Shown piece after piece: positions 25,601 through 36,837 of a DNA stretch of 64,000 nt. Each line of letters starts with the position of its first letter. The first letter of the stretch is position 1. Source of the stretch: Diadema setosum (taxonomy: Eukaryota; Echinodermata; Echinoidea; Diadematoida; Diadematidae); assembly GCF_964275005.1 (NCBI RefSeq), contig NC_092701.1:12234288-12298287 (forward strand), in the 5' to 3' direction. The notes under the pieces are model-generated. The model ran no database searches and was not told the DNA's origin. It saw only the letters and a program-made list of their open reading frames with translations. A program made the translations under genes and the position numbers.

Positions 25601-28600
25601 TGTTGGTCTGATCCTCACCAAAGGGGAGCCAGAAAAGATCGACCGGTCACTCGCCACCGGCACCGTGGAGATGATCGACATGACGCAAAAGATGCCGGCT
25701 ACCCGCGAGGAAGAGCTCAAGAATCCTTTGAACCTTTCTCCCTTTGCGGATAAGATTGCGAAGGCGCCGTCCCCACGTGTCATTATCACCCACCTTCCTC
25801 TCCGTTTCCTACCACCAAAGCTGGAAGATAGAGGGAGGGTAAGTCAGAGCAAGTCCAGTCTGTCAATTATGCTGAACATTTTTTACCAAGCATTGCACAT
25901 CAAAAACAGACAAGGATAGACCACGAGTGGATTTGCGAGATCCTACAAAGTAAAAAAAAAAAGTATTATTGTCATTATTATCAATATCATTATTATTACT
26001 ATTATTACAATTATTATTATCATCATCACCATTATCACTGTAGTGTATAATGTTAAGGAGTGACTTTATACGATATGGTGTAATTGATAAACTTAATAAG
26101 GGAATGAAGTGGTCGGCAGTTGAGCCTCTTGTAGCCACCAATGCCTTTCATTTTGGAATGGAGTTAGATTCTGGTCTGATCTAATCAAGCTCTCTGAGAT
26201 CCTTGAAGCAAAATCTCAAATTGAATTTCTTAAAATCTTGTGTTTAAGGACGTTCCTCAGTTAAAGTGACATCCATGTCATTTTTTTGAAACTTTCCATA
26301 CCGTAACTTTGACCCATCCGAAGCCCAAATAGGTAAATAAAACCATAGGTTCATGTGCTTGTTTTTCTTCTACGGGACTTTGAAGAATATATGACTAATC
26401 TGCCGTCCTGTACCAAAATGATAGTGTTACAGGATCAAGACCATGATTGGCAACAAAATCTGCAATGACAAGCTTAGATCCCTATAATTCTTTCAAAATC
26501 CACGTCATTTTCTCCAAATTTGCAAGAATTGCAGAAAAGGGTACCCAAAACGAGGAAAAGGTTTTGAAGTTGGGGTTTACACTCTCATTCTTGAGCAAGC
26601 AGCGCCCTCACGCAGCAGAAAACACCGAAATCTCTCAAATCCTTCTCAACCTCGTTTTCTGTTAGAGGTGAGCAAAAGGACAAGTTTCATAAAATTTATG
26701 CTGTACATTCAAAACCAATGTCAATTTCACGAAACTTTACCAAATTGTAGACAGAGGCTTACTTATTCCAGAAAAACAATCAAAAGTGGGGTTCATGTGC
26801 TCGTTTTTGTGCTAGCAGCGCCCCTATGCGACATAATTATATCATCGTTAGTCCCCAAAATCTGGTCAGGAACTTGTGCAGGGATGCCCTGACAGGGTGG
26901 GTTCATAAAACTTATGCTGTACATTCAAAACCCATGTCAAATTCATGAAAATTTACCAAATTGTAGAAAAAGGCTCACTTATACCAGAAAAACAATCAAA
27001 AGTGGGGGTTCATTTGCTCATTTTTGTGCTAGCAGCGACCCCACGCGACATACGTAAAATCTGGTTAGGAACCTATCCAGGATCGCCCTAACAGGGTGGG
27101 TTCATAAATCTCATGCTGTACATTCAAAACCCATGTCATTTTCACGAAACTGCACCAAATTGTAGGAAAAGGCTTACTTATTCCAGAAAAACTATGAAAA
27201 GTGAGGGTTCATGTGCTCGTTTTTGTGCTAGCAGCGCCCCCATGCAACATATATCATCGTAAGTCCCCAAAATCTGGTGAAGAACCTATGCAGGGATACC
27301 CCGATAAGGTGGGTTCATAAAACCTATGCTAGCTGTTCATTCAAAACCCATGTCATTTTCACGAAACTTTGCCAAATTATAGAATAGAGCTTACTAATTC
27401 CAGAAAAACAATAAAAAGTGGGTGTTCATGTCCTAATTTTTGTGCTGGCAGCATCCCCAGATGGTAGAAATCACCTCACCGGACCCCAAAATCTGGTTAT
27501 AGACCTCTCGTGGGTGTCCTGATTATAGGTGGGGTTGGTGAATGTCATGCTGTACATTCAAAACCCATGTCATTTTTACGAAACTTTATCAAATTGTAGA
27601 AGAAGGGTTACTTAACCCATAAACTGCTGAGGGTATTTTTGGCATCTTTAGTTGTAGGGCCACACAGATAATATGGAAATTATTGAAAAATATTATATTT
27701 CTAATTTTTATGTGATGTTCATTTTGAAGAGGATAGATTGAAAATTTGAGCTAAGAAAATAATTTTCCAGTAAATTTCAAGTATAATTTTCATATTCTGC
27801 ATCAAAAACCAATTTTCGTATTGAAAAATACCGTAATATTTTTCAAAAATATGAAAAAGCATGACATAATTCAAAATTTCCAATATCGCTTTCCAAATTT
27901 TCTACCTAATTTTGTACATTGGTATGTTACGACACTAATACAAGAAATTCAGGTGTTTATCTCTTTTTACTGCTGAGATGTTTGAATAATTGTGAGTAAT
28001 GTAATCAATGTCCATGTAGTTCCATATATTGATTTTACTGTTGTACTCTGTTTCAAAACGCATATTTTGACATCTTCTTTAGCTATAAAATTTCACTTTT
28101 ATGATAAAACTTATTATTTCTGCTCTGGTTTGTTAAATGTAAATGTGTTTCAGTGAAATAGCTTAAGTTTTCACTTAAATACTTGTTCTTAATAACAAAA
28201 TGACAAAAAATGTAGCTCAGGGCCACTAACGTGGCCCACAGCAGTTTATGGGTTAATGCAGAACAATTGTAAAAATGGGGGGGGGGGGGTTCATGTGCTC
28301 GTTTTAGTGCTAGCAGAGCCTTCTTGCGACAGAAATCATCGTAAGACCCCCAAATTTGGTCAGGAACCAATGCAGGGATATACCCTGCTATATAGATGCA
28401 TGAATCTCATGCGGTTATGCGGTTAACTCGAAACCCCATTTTCTTAAAAAAAAAAAAACACACACACACACACAAACAAACAAAAAAACTTGCCACAATT
28501 GCAATGATATGGTGAAAAATATTCAGAAAGAAAGGTCCATGTGCGTTTTTGTTATCATTTCTCTTACACAGCCATAATGATGTCATGGATGCAAGCGTGG

Positions 28601-28839
28601 AAAACTCCATATTATTGACATTCACGCTTGTTTGTTTGTTTTACCCACTTGCTGTAACCATGTAGAGAAAGTGATAGTGAAGAAGAGTAAATATAAGGAA
28701 ATGGGAGTTTTGGCATTAGTCTGACGGTCCTCCAAAGGAAAAACAAATCTTGATACAATGACGTTGATTGTAGATTGCATGTGTTGGTTGTTGCAGTGGT
28801 TGGTAAAGTGCGTGTTGTAAGCTATGGAGATGTACCTTG

Positions 28840-28870
<31 letters not shown>

Positions 28871-31800
28871 TCTTTAATTCTCCTTTTGTTACACCAGATT
28901 TGGTAATAAAAATATATAAATATATATATACGAATGGTGAAAGTGATGAAAAGTCTTGTTTGATAACACTTTCGTGACCTTCTATTTTGTAACCAAAAAT
29001 AAAAGAACAATATTTTGTATTACTAGTAATGACAAATCTAGATCTAATTTAGATTTTAACAGAGATACTCAGATTGTTTTAGCTGCTAGACCTAAAGATG
29101 AAATGTGTGTCATATGCTTGTTTTGTTGTTGTTGTTGTTGTTGTTGCTGTTGTTTTTAACACCTAGTCCAATAGACTAGTGAGCCTTAGACCCCGACTAG
29201 GGCCTAGAGGCCCTTGGTACCTTAGCACTCGACTTTACCATGTTGATGACCGGATGATGAACTTCATGTCACAAAACAGATCTATGGATTGAAAATGGAA
29301 ACAGCTCTGTTCCACTTCCAAGCTTCGCGATTCCGTCAATCAGTGTTGTGCTACAATGACCATTTACGGCTCGGAGTACAGATTGTAGCGCGTACAGTCG
29401 GCACGCGAGCCGAGCGTGGCCGCCCAACGCGGCTGCCCGGCGCGGCCGCGGTGGGGAGCTGTCGGGTATCCGTACGTACACGTACCATTACGTACACGTA
29501 CCACACTTTAGCTCGATCAAAGAGTATAATCTCTTTGAGGTCAATCTACTAGCAGCTGCTCAGCTCAGCTAGCTCAGCTCATCACTCGTGCGTGTGCTTC
29601 TACGCTCTTTGTTACGTCACTGACACCTGCGCAGCTAGAATGCGCACAAACTCAACTGAGGAACGTCCTTAATTGTCTTATTCTAATCACTGGAAATATC
29701 TTTGTGCACTTACAGTAAAATCCCAACCGGGTGACGAAATTTATGTACCAAATTGTGACTAAACTTTCTTATCTTATGTTAATCATGAACTCTACAATTA
29801 TCAGTGCATTAGGTAATTTTATTTTTTTTAAAAAATCATTACATTATCGACACATTACGTTCTCAACTTATGCTAGAGTCACACACGGCCGGACTGGGTT
29901 CATAAGGAATTAAAACCGTATCGACCCGGTTCGAGCCGTAGAGACCCGCACTGATCCGTATCGTAACCCGTGTCAATTCCTGATGGATTCCGTGGGCTAC
30001 GATACGGCGGTGAAAAAAAAATTTGGTCATGTTTAAAATTTTGTCACGGATTTCAATTCCATATTGATATCCGAATTGAACCGGTTCGAACCGCATTGAC
30101 TGGCATCGACCCGCTGCTAACCGCAGCGCAGAACCATATGGACCCTTGCCGTATACCGCATTGCCTTAATGCAACGGATGATGACAAGGTTTACGGTACG
30201 GGTCGAAGCTGGTCGCCACTGGTCGATAGGGGTTGAAAAGGATTCAGTTAAGGATTTATTAAGAGGATCTTTATACGGTTCGATACTTGTCAATACGGGT
30301 CTCTACGGCTCGAACCTGGTCGATACGGTTTTAATTCCTTATGGACCCGGTTCGAAATCCGGCCGTGTGTGACTGTAGCATAAATTTTTCTCAATTCCGG
30401 GACTAATCCGGCTCATTTTCACTCGGATCAAATCCGTTTTGTGACCCGGCCGTGTGTGACTCAAGCATTAATTCACCAGTCATTACTTTAGAGCCTACAT
30501 TGTACAAGCTTCTGCTTTTGAGCAGGTTCTTAATGTTACACTTTATAAAATCTTTTTTTATATGTAAATTTGTTGTTGCATTTTTCTTTTGAACAAGTGC
30601 AAAGTGCACTACGTTTTCTTCTTTTTCTTTTCTTTGTTTCTTTTGAACTGTGGCACAATGAATCAAACAAGAAATGCCATGTTTATCTTAAAAAAAAAAA
30701 GCATTTTATGATCATCCATGGAGTTCCAAACGCTGCAGAATGTATCTTCAGACGCTTTTTGTTTCAAATCACAGGTCATTTGCGTGGCTCGCAACCCCAA
30801 GGATGTCCTGAACTCACTCTACAACATGGTGATGAGGGTTGAGACCAAGCCACCGGACTTTAGTTGGGAGTTATTGCTGGGTGTATTTTTGGAAGACAGT
30901 AAGTGCACTCTACCATGATAGTGGCAACAGGAAAACATTTCAATAACGTTTACCTTTCCACTACCCGAGACATGGCTGGCGCAACGTTTTTAAAAGTGTG
31001 TGTGTCGGGGGGGGGGGGGGGGGGGGGGCAGTTCATAATTATTTCTGGTGCTACTCACGGATTTCCTCAACTGAAAAGGGGAAAAAAGATAGAGTAATAA
31101 AAACTAAGGCCTTCAGCGCAACTTTCTAATGCGCCAGTTCCGGGTTTCTTCAACTGACAAGCAAAACACCACACACACGCACAAAAAAACACATACACAA
31201 AAAAAGTAACCACTTTTGTTTTCTCGTGCAACTTCCTGGGTTAAAAAAAAAGTAGGGGCCAAGTGGTTAGGCCCTATGTGTTCCTATGTATTGTCCCCCC
31301 ACCCCTTCACCAACCCTCCCCCTCCCTCCTTGCCCTGGCCCCGCGAGAGATTATTTGATTAACTCATCTTCATTTCATTAGGATTCAAAAAGTACTAACT
31401 ATTTCTGATGACTCGTATCATATAATATTTTGCTTTATTTTCTTCTTGTGCTGCAGAAGACGCTTTTGGACCCTGGCGTGATCACGTCAGGGAATTCTGG
31501 AAAATCAGGGAAAAGAAAAACGCTGCATTTTTCTTCTATGAGAGTATGAGAAAGGTAAACAGAAAAAAAGAAACAGCAGCTCGATCACTACCATGTTTCG
31601 TTCATTCTTTAAGGATTAGCATTCAGCATTTTTTTTTAATGGCATGGAAACTGAGGACAGCCTCCTTCCTATACGGATATTGGCAAAGTTGATAACAGAA
31701 ATTTTGACTGCAATGACATAGATATATGCAGATACAGCATATCAATCGCAAGCAATACGATATCAATTCCTTTGGACAGAATTTAAATATGCGATGAGGT

Positions 31801-33707
31801 ATAAGTATGATACTCTGGACTTGAAAACAGGATATCGCGTGGTTCAAAGCTTCCCTCTTGCTTTCCACCAAGGACGAGATGTTTAGATGTCCCTCGCTAC
31901 CGAGCTGTAGGAATAGATATCTGGCGTAAATGCTTGAGCAAAAAGATGGCGAGGTAGCAATGTAGCAAATATTAGATTTCAGCTTGTACCCTCCCCTATA
32001 GTATTTCTTACCGCTGTGTCAGTTTTCAATCTACCTATGTACTATTTCCGACTTCCTGATGGTGCGTGCACACGATGCAATTTATCTCGAAGTAAAAGGA
32101 TATCTGCCTAGAAACGTTCAATTTTCATTGCCGACTCGGTCACGACAAAACTGCTTCATCTTTTTTTTTTCTTTTTTTATATCGTAACTTTCCTCTCTTC
32201 AACGAACGTTCATTCCAATCACAACTTCACAGATGCTTTATAATGACTTTGGATTAAAAGACAAACAACAATAACAACAGTCAGGTCACGCAACAACGTG
32301 TTCATTTCGCAAATAGGATCCAGTGGGCAGTGTCCGAGACGTGGCCAATTTTCTCGGCGTTGATCTGACTGCGGATGAGCTTCAGAAGGTGGTAGAGCAC
32401 AGCTCGTTCAAAGGAATGAGTAAGACGTACGCCACCGGTGAGGCGAACGCGAAAGAAGGCAACAAGGTCTTCTTTGAACAGATCAAGAGCTTTCCATTCT
32501 TGGGCAAAGGTAAAAGCCACGACCCCCATGACTGCCTTTTCCCTAACCTTCTTCTTCTTACCTGTTATCTCCCTTCTCTTAATCAAATGTTAATCGTCCA
32601 GTTTCTTCTCAGTCTGCCACATGCCTACTTCTTCTTTTACCCCCTTTTGCCCTTTCTTTTATCCTTCTTTGAAATCCTCTTGTCTTTTTTTCCCTAATTT
32701 CCTTTATCTTTACTTGATTGTTTGTTTTCACCCTTACTCTCTTCCATGTTTCCTGATTGTCATCTCTTTCAGCTGTTTATCAGCTCGCCCTTCATTTCTT
32801 CTTTTCCTCCTTCCCTTCAATCCAAATATGTAAAATCACATTGAGTGATAGTTTTAGTTTTGATTTGTACGCATGTGTTTCACTTTTTAACCTGACGATT
32901 ACGATGATTATTGTTTAAGAGGTTAAAGGTTTAGAGTTGTATTTTTTTAAATTAGTTAATGTGAATATGATTATAAATGAAGTTAATGATTGGATGATTA
33001 TATTAGAATTTTATTGTGTTTTTCATGTTTTAAAGTTTGATGTGGGTCATGGCGTTAAGGGGTGGGGATCAGGGGTTGAGGGATAATGTTTTAGTTTTGA
33101 ATGATTGTTTGATGTTATTTAGGGGCAACATGTGTGAGCTCACATGCCTATACGGGCAAGAGTGAATGTCTTGACTTTTGTGTGCCCTGACCCTCATGTT
33201 GTCTCCATTTATTTCATATTCATTTTGTGTAACGTGTACAGTACAGTGTATTCCTTTGTAATATTCATCCTGGTTTTTGTTTCATGTTTGTAATGTTTAT
33301 TATATGTATCCTATATTCTTTACCTGGTCGACTGAATAATGATAATAGTAATAATAAGCATAAACAAAACCAAAAAAAAAATCTTCCGCAAATCTCTTTC
33401 TTTTCATGTACCTCTAACGTCCTTTGATTTAACATGTTTCTCTCTTTTTAGATTTATCACCACTCAAGTTTGAATTTTTCTAGAATTGTAGATTATGAAT
33501 TCCATGACTTCATAATTTCTAATATTCCCCGCCATTTGTAAACCGTTTACGCCTTATGGATTCACTCATGGCAAGTTTTATTTCGTTATTCTTGCAGGCT
33601 ATTCTGGACAGTGGAAGGATCGCTTCACCGTGACTCAGAACGAAATGTTTGACAAATGGTACAACGAAAAGATGACAGGGGAAGACCCTACTTTTCAGTT
33701 TGAATGA
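19269..33707 (+). CDS. Cytosolic sulfotransferase, copy B (six exons, complete)
   Basis: Tandem paralogue of SULT-A with the same PAPS-dependent sulfotransferase role. Exons: 19269-19419, 25579-25838, 30775-30898, 31457-31554, 32317-32509, 33598-33707, each identical in length and phase to its counterpart and giving 311 residues with no frameshift or stop. Motifs kept: TYPKSGTHW (46-54), His122 in THLP, Arg143 and Ser151, YES (207-209), GKGxxGxWK and K-x3-TV-x3-E. Visible differences from copy A include Tyr140 to Cys (VICVARN), KG to KD at the exon 3/4 junction, YAG to YSG, VAQN to VTQN and FEFE to FQFE. ATG 19269 matches copy A; an in-frame ATG at 19242 would add nine residues but a likely acceptor (catgcag) lies between the two. 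Introns are 6159, 4936, 558, 762 and 1088 bp; introns 1 and 2 are far longer than in copy A because of transposon insertions. AATAAA at 34043 is a possible poly(A) signal. Confidence 0.93.
19556..19619. repeat. (AT)n microsatellite, SULT-B intron 1
   Basis: About 64 bp of nearly pure AT dinucleotides. SULT-A intron 1 has a shorter (AT)n run at 5629-5668 in the corresponding part of the intron. Confidence 0.95.
20655..21742. mobile_element. 1.1-kb foldback element with nested 366-bp element (SULT-B intron 1)
   Basis: Inverted arms of about 75 bp: gcgaatattttttccgtaca, tggaaacgctacaggacatg, aattattcataagttgagct at the left and their reverse complement at 21662-21735. In the middle, GGGTACCACCTATCG at 21199 and its reverse complement ending at 21564 mark a nested inverted-repeat element; the DNA just outside these (tgtatgtaatgtatg / catacactgtatgtac) also pairs. 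The target duplication is unclear. Confidence 0.7.
22818..24926 (+). repeat. Two-copy tandem repeat of about 190 bp, second copy split
   Basis: Unit 1 (22818-23013) and unit 2 (23014-23066 plus 24788-24926) share gggcggcNggtcggagtcgg, agaggatagcacag, the gctcggtRatagacatgggc-like segment and the run tcctcactgcccagctctcc. Unit 2 is split by the TTA-flanked element. Confidence 0.85.
23067..24787. mobile_element. 1.72-kb element with TTA target duplication (SULT-B intron 1)
   Basis: Ends AGCGGCGTTCCCACTA and AGCGGGTTCCCACTA (reverse complement) flanked by TTA (23064-23066, 24788-24790). It interrupts the second copy of a 190-bp tandem repeat whose first copy keeps the empty site cggttactgagca. 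The subterminal regions hold many cgat/gatccg/attgg repeats. A PIF/Harbinger-like origin is inferred from TTA; no transposase seen. Confidence 0.85.
25579..25838 (+). CDS. SULT-B coding exon 2
   Basis: Starts after ttcgaag, completing the loop as G-THWMFEIV. Contains the catalytic His in THLPLRFLPP and ends phase 0 before donor gtaagt. The most conserved long exon between the copies. Confidence 0.93.
26440..28440 (+). repeat. Array of about 210-bp tandem repeats
   Basis: The segment ctgtacattcaaaacccatg recurs at about 26701, 26917, 27116, 27330 and 27550 (spacing about 200-220). Each unit also has ttccagaaaaacaatcaaaa, gtgggggttcatgtgctcg, gtgctagcagcgcccc and ccccaaaatctggtcagga. Partial units lie at both ends, and one unit is split by the piggyBac-like element at 27616-28252. 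Confidence 0.85.
27616..28252. mobile_element. 637-bp piggyBac-like MITE nested in the 3.4-kb element
   Basis: Termini CCCATAAACTGCTG at both ends within TTAA (27612-27615, 28253-28256), giving the classic piggyBac form TTAACCC...GGGTTAA. It interrupts one unit of the 210-bp array at a spot where sister units read cttacttattccagaaaaac. AT-rich inside, non-coding. Confidence 0.85.
29871..30467. mobile_element. 597-bp element with TTA target duplication (SULT-B intron 2)
   Basis: Termini TGCTAGAGTCACACACGGCC and TGCTTGAGTCACACACGGCC (reverse complement) flanked by TTA (29868-29870, 30468-30470). An internal copy of the terminus (near 30360-30380) and long inverted arms (taattccttatgRacccggt, gtctctacggctcgaacc) fold back. 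Absent at the matching place in SULT-A intron 2 (near 6940-7010). Confidence 0.82.
30775..30898 (+). CDS. SULT-B coding exon 3
   Basis: Starts after atcacag with VICVARNPKDVLNSLYNM (PAPS 3'-phosphate site) and ends phase 1 before gtaagt. Confidence 0.93.
31457..31554 (+). CDS. SULT-B coding exon 4
   Basis: Starts after gctgcag with KDAFGPWRDHVREFW and ends phase 0 after FFFYESMRK before gtaaac. Confidence 0.92.
32317..32509 (+). CDS. SULT-B coding exon 5
   Basis: Starts after gcaaatag with DPVGSVRDVANFLGVDLT and ends phase 1 after PFLGKG before gtaaaa. The upstream intron lacks the 442-bp element present in copy A. Confidence 0.93.
32520..33590 (+). other. SULT-B intron 5, enlarged
   Basis: 1088 bp against 243 bp in SULT-A. 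The extra DNA is a pyrimidine-rich stretch (32540-32830), then G/T-rich DNA and about 300 bp (33040-33360) ending with gactgaataatgataatagt, which looks like a retroelement 3' end. No coding sequence. Confidence 0.5.
33598..33707 (+). CDS. SULT-B terminal coding exon 6
   Basis: Starts after cttgcag with YSGQWKDRFTVTQNEMFDKW and ends at TGA 33705-33707 after TFQFE. Confidence 0.94.
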
Positions 33708-34499
33708 TCGCGTCATCTCATATGGGAGTTAATGCGTCTTTCGTCCAATTTATCTACAACACAAAGTTCTTAGCAACCAAATTATATGTCTCTGGTCTAA
33801 ACGCTGTCTTTCATTTTTTTTTTAAGAAATCGTAGTGAGTTCACTCTTTATGATTTGATTTGTAATCTGAAAGAAATTTTGATGCAAATACCAACTTAAA
33901 AAAATATCATATGACTTTCCATTCAAGTACACAAGTCGAAAAACTGCCAAGAACAACGTTACGTCCATTATAATGAACTTTCCTAAAATGCCTAACAACG
34001 TTGAATGACAATGGAAATGTGTGTGACTTAAAGCAAACAACTAATAAAGCAAACGCACACAATACATGATATATGTATATGTAATGTATATATACCAAAA
34101 AAAAATGAGACTTAAACAAAATATGTGAATATCTAAAGTGAAAAAGAATGAAGACCATTTTTAGAATATAAGGACGCCAGGAAGATAAAAGAAAATACAT
34201 AGTAGCACGGTCGGTATTCTATAATGCTACACTGTGTCAGTGTCTCAAGCTCTGTTGACGTTATCAGCAAGTTATCAGTTATAACAAAAAACAACAGTGA
34301 CAACAACTACATCTCCACTTCTTGAGAAATAAACCCAACTGAAGTCGTTCCCTTTTGCTTGGACATATCAAGTTCTGTCATTTCCTGTGTAAAAAGCGTC
34401 GAGTCAAGATAACTTGATGCTCATCTGTGGTAACGTCCTTCTTACGTTTTGTTCCAGCCACGGTCTAGTCGATGTCTGTTGTCACTTATATAAACTATG

Positions 34500-34549
<50 letters not shown>

Positions 34550-34858
34550 ATACATATATGTTAAACATTTTGTATATACAAGATGCAGCAAATAATACAC
34601 AGAAAACGTGTTGTGCTTGTACCTGAAAGGGTTTAGTATAAGGAGAGACGCATGCACATGACGCAGTCACACACTGGTACACATACTACCATTCCAATAC
34701 TGTGTTACGTCTAAATCTGTTACTATTTCGTCGTTTCTATAATATGCATGCATATTGTTAGGAAATCAAAATAAAAAAGAGTGAATGAATAAATACACCC
34801 GTGCGTGCTTCCATATTTGTATATTATTGTCTCACTCTTTCTTCTTTATATATAATAG

Positions 34859-34922
<64 letters not shown>

Positions 34923-35055
34923 CGTAAATGTGTGTGTTTAATAACTTAAGACACACGAGACACTTTGGCATTTACTTTCTAATTAATATTTCATGACGTA
35001 TGTTATGGACTGAGTTTATTTTTACTGTAGTTGTGGTTGAGGTGCTCCAGTCATT

Positions 35056-36530
35056 TTTACGCTTAATAAAAAGTTTTCGTACCTCAAAAGTTTCCCTGAA
35101 TTTCCTCGTCTTGGTTTGTGTTTCAGATTAAAGTACGTTGTCTGTGAGACTTACTCGCCCCAAAGTGCTCTCATGGAATAATTTGCCATTGAGAATTAGG
35201 TCAGCCTCAACACTATCCAACTTTAAACGTACATGTGGCATCTATCTTGAGGGAAATTTGTAAAACAAGAATTGATCAGGGAAGATGAATTTAAAAGTAT
35301 AGTAAAATAGAAAGTATCTTTCTGCAATTCCATGTGAACTACAAGTATGTGCATGAGCGTTTTTGTGACACGTGTTTGTGTGATTGAATGTGTGTGTGTG
35401 CGTGTGTGTGTGTGTGTGCTTGTGTTGCATCTGTCCTATGTAAATATGTTACTATTATACTTCTTGTTAATATGTTTAAAACTTTAGTATGTTTTGTTTT
35501 ATATGTTTATCCGGGACCCCTTTTTTACAAGCTCTGCTTCTTATGGGGTCCCAAACCATTCATTATTCTTAATGCTGTATCCTTTTGTAAAATGTCAAAT
35601 GTTTAATGAATTGGTTAAATAAACTTGAAACTTGAAACTTGATGTCTTAGTAATCATGCAATAATGGTTTCGTACCAGAGCTGCCTCCGTACGGCGGCAA
35701 GGTAGTATTCAATTGTACGAAACCACTGACTGCGACCAGCAGCGTGCAGCCCCCATACGCATAGCTAACTGCGACCAGCAGCATCCGATAGCGTAATGGG
35801 GCTTCGCATTGTAGCATACAGGATCATGACAGATTTAGTATCGCGGGTAAATGTCAACGTAAAGTTCAAAAATTTATTCAATTTGAAGACTTACCAATTA
35901 AGTTGAAGTATTGAAAACAGGCTTCGGACAACGTTTGGTTCTGCCAATAGTCCCTTTCTGTTCGAATTGATGACTGAATGTGACTCGGTCGAGAGGACCT
36001 TTAGAGAGCTACATACACTGAATACTACGGCCAGCGCATGCGCACACAAACATCTTATCCGTTCATGGATTTGAAATTTGTGCGCATGTGATGTCTTCGC
36101 ATGCACTGACTGTAGTATTCAGTGTATGTAGCTCTCCCAAGGTCCTCTCGACCGAGTCACATTCAGTCATCAATTCGAACAGAAAGGGACTATTGGCAGA
36201 ACCAAACGTTGCCCGAAGCCTGTTTTCAATACTTCAACGTAATTGGTAAGTCTTCAAATTGAATAAATTTTTGGATTTTAAGTTGATATCTACCCGCGAT
36301 ACTAAATCTGTCATGATCCTGGATGCTACAATGCGAAGCCCCATCACGCTATGCGTATGGGGCTGCTGGTCGCAGTTAATTGCATGATTACTAAGACATG
36401 AGAGCACTTTGGGGCGGGCAAGTCTCACAGTGTTAGTTATATGAAAGGTACTTAAACCTGAAACACAAACTAAGACAAGGAAATTCAGGGAAACTTTTGA
36501 GGTACCAAAACTTTTTGTTATCTTTAAACG
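35056..36530. mobile_element. Giant foldback element, about 1.5 kb
   Basis: The left arm (35056-35176 plus 35641-36015) is the reverse complement of 36105-36530 over several hundred bases. Shared blocks include caaagtgctctcatg, gcgaccagcagc, ggatcatgacagatttagta, gtgactcggtcgagaggacc and acatacactgaatact. The loop is about 90 bp (36016-36105). The left arm is interrupted by a LINE 3' end at 35177-35640 that the right arm lacks. Confidence 0.85.
35177..35640 (+). mobile_element. LINE 3' end inserted in one arm of the foldback
   Basis: About 464 bp ending aataaacttgaaacttgaaacttg, a short tandem tail typical of CR1-like LINEs. It contains a (GT)n run at 35389-35420 and the segment ctctgcttcttatggggtccc, similar to the minus-strand copy at 51978-52250. 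The uninterrupted sequence ctctcatgtcttag is kept as its complement in the right arm near 36392-36405. Confidence 0.75.
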
Positions 36531-36698
36531 TTACTAGTATCTCATGTCGTTGTTGTCACCACTTTCAGCGTTCAGGGAGAGAAAGTTACTGAGAGAGTGT
36601 TAGAGGTGAACGCCTCAAGAGAACTTGTAGAAGTTCAACGACCAAACACATATCCACACATAAACATGAACTATGTATTTATAATATATAATATATAC

Positions 36699-36733
<35 letters not shown>

Positions 36734-36794
36734 TGTATATATGTATTATATACATATATATATACATATATAAAACATATATAATATATATATG

Positions 36795-36837
<43 letters not shown>

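Larger units (their letters stand above)
26248..29668. mobile_element. 3.4-kb TTAA-flanked element with internal tandem repeats (SULT-B intron 2)
   Basis: Terminal inverted repeats GGACGTTCCTCAGTT, flanked by TTAA (26244-26247, 29669-29672). SULT-A intron 2 has the single target tgtttaattgtcc near 6773-6785. TTAA targets are typical of piggyBac and Kolobok; termini starting GG favour Kolobok (inference). The body holds an array of about 210-bp repeats and a nested element (27616-28252). The right part carries a GC-rich patch (29395-29460) and a (GTT)n run. No intact transposase. Confidence 0.85.
11726..33790 (+). repeat. Tandem duplication unit B
   Basis: Second copy of the SULT unit, roughly twice as long as unit A owing to insertions (14351-15484, 16.8-18.9 kb, 20.5-25.4 kb, 26248-29668, 29871-30467 and about 32.6-33.4 kb). 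Confidence 0.85.
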
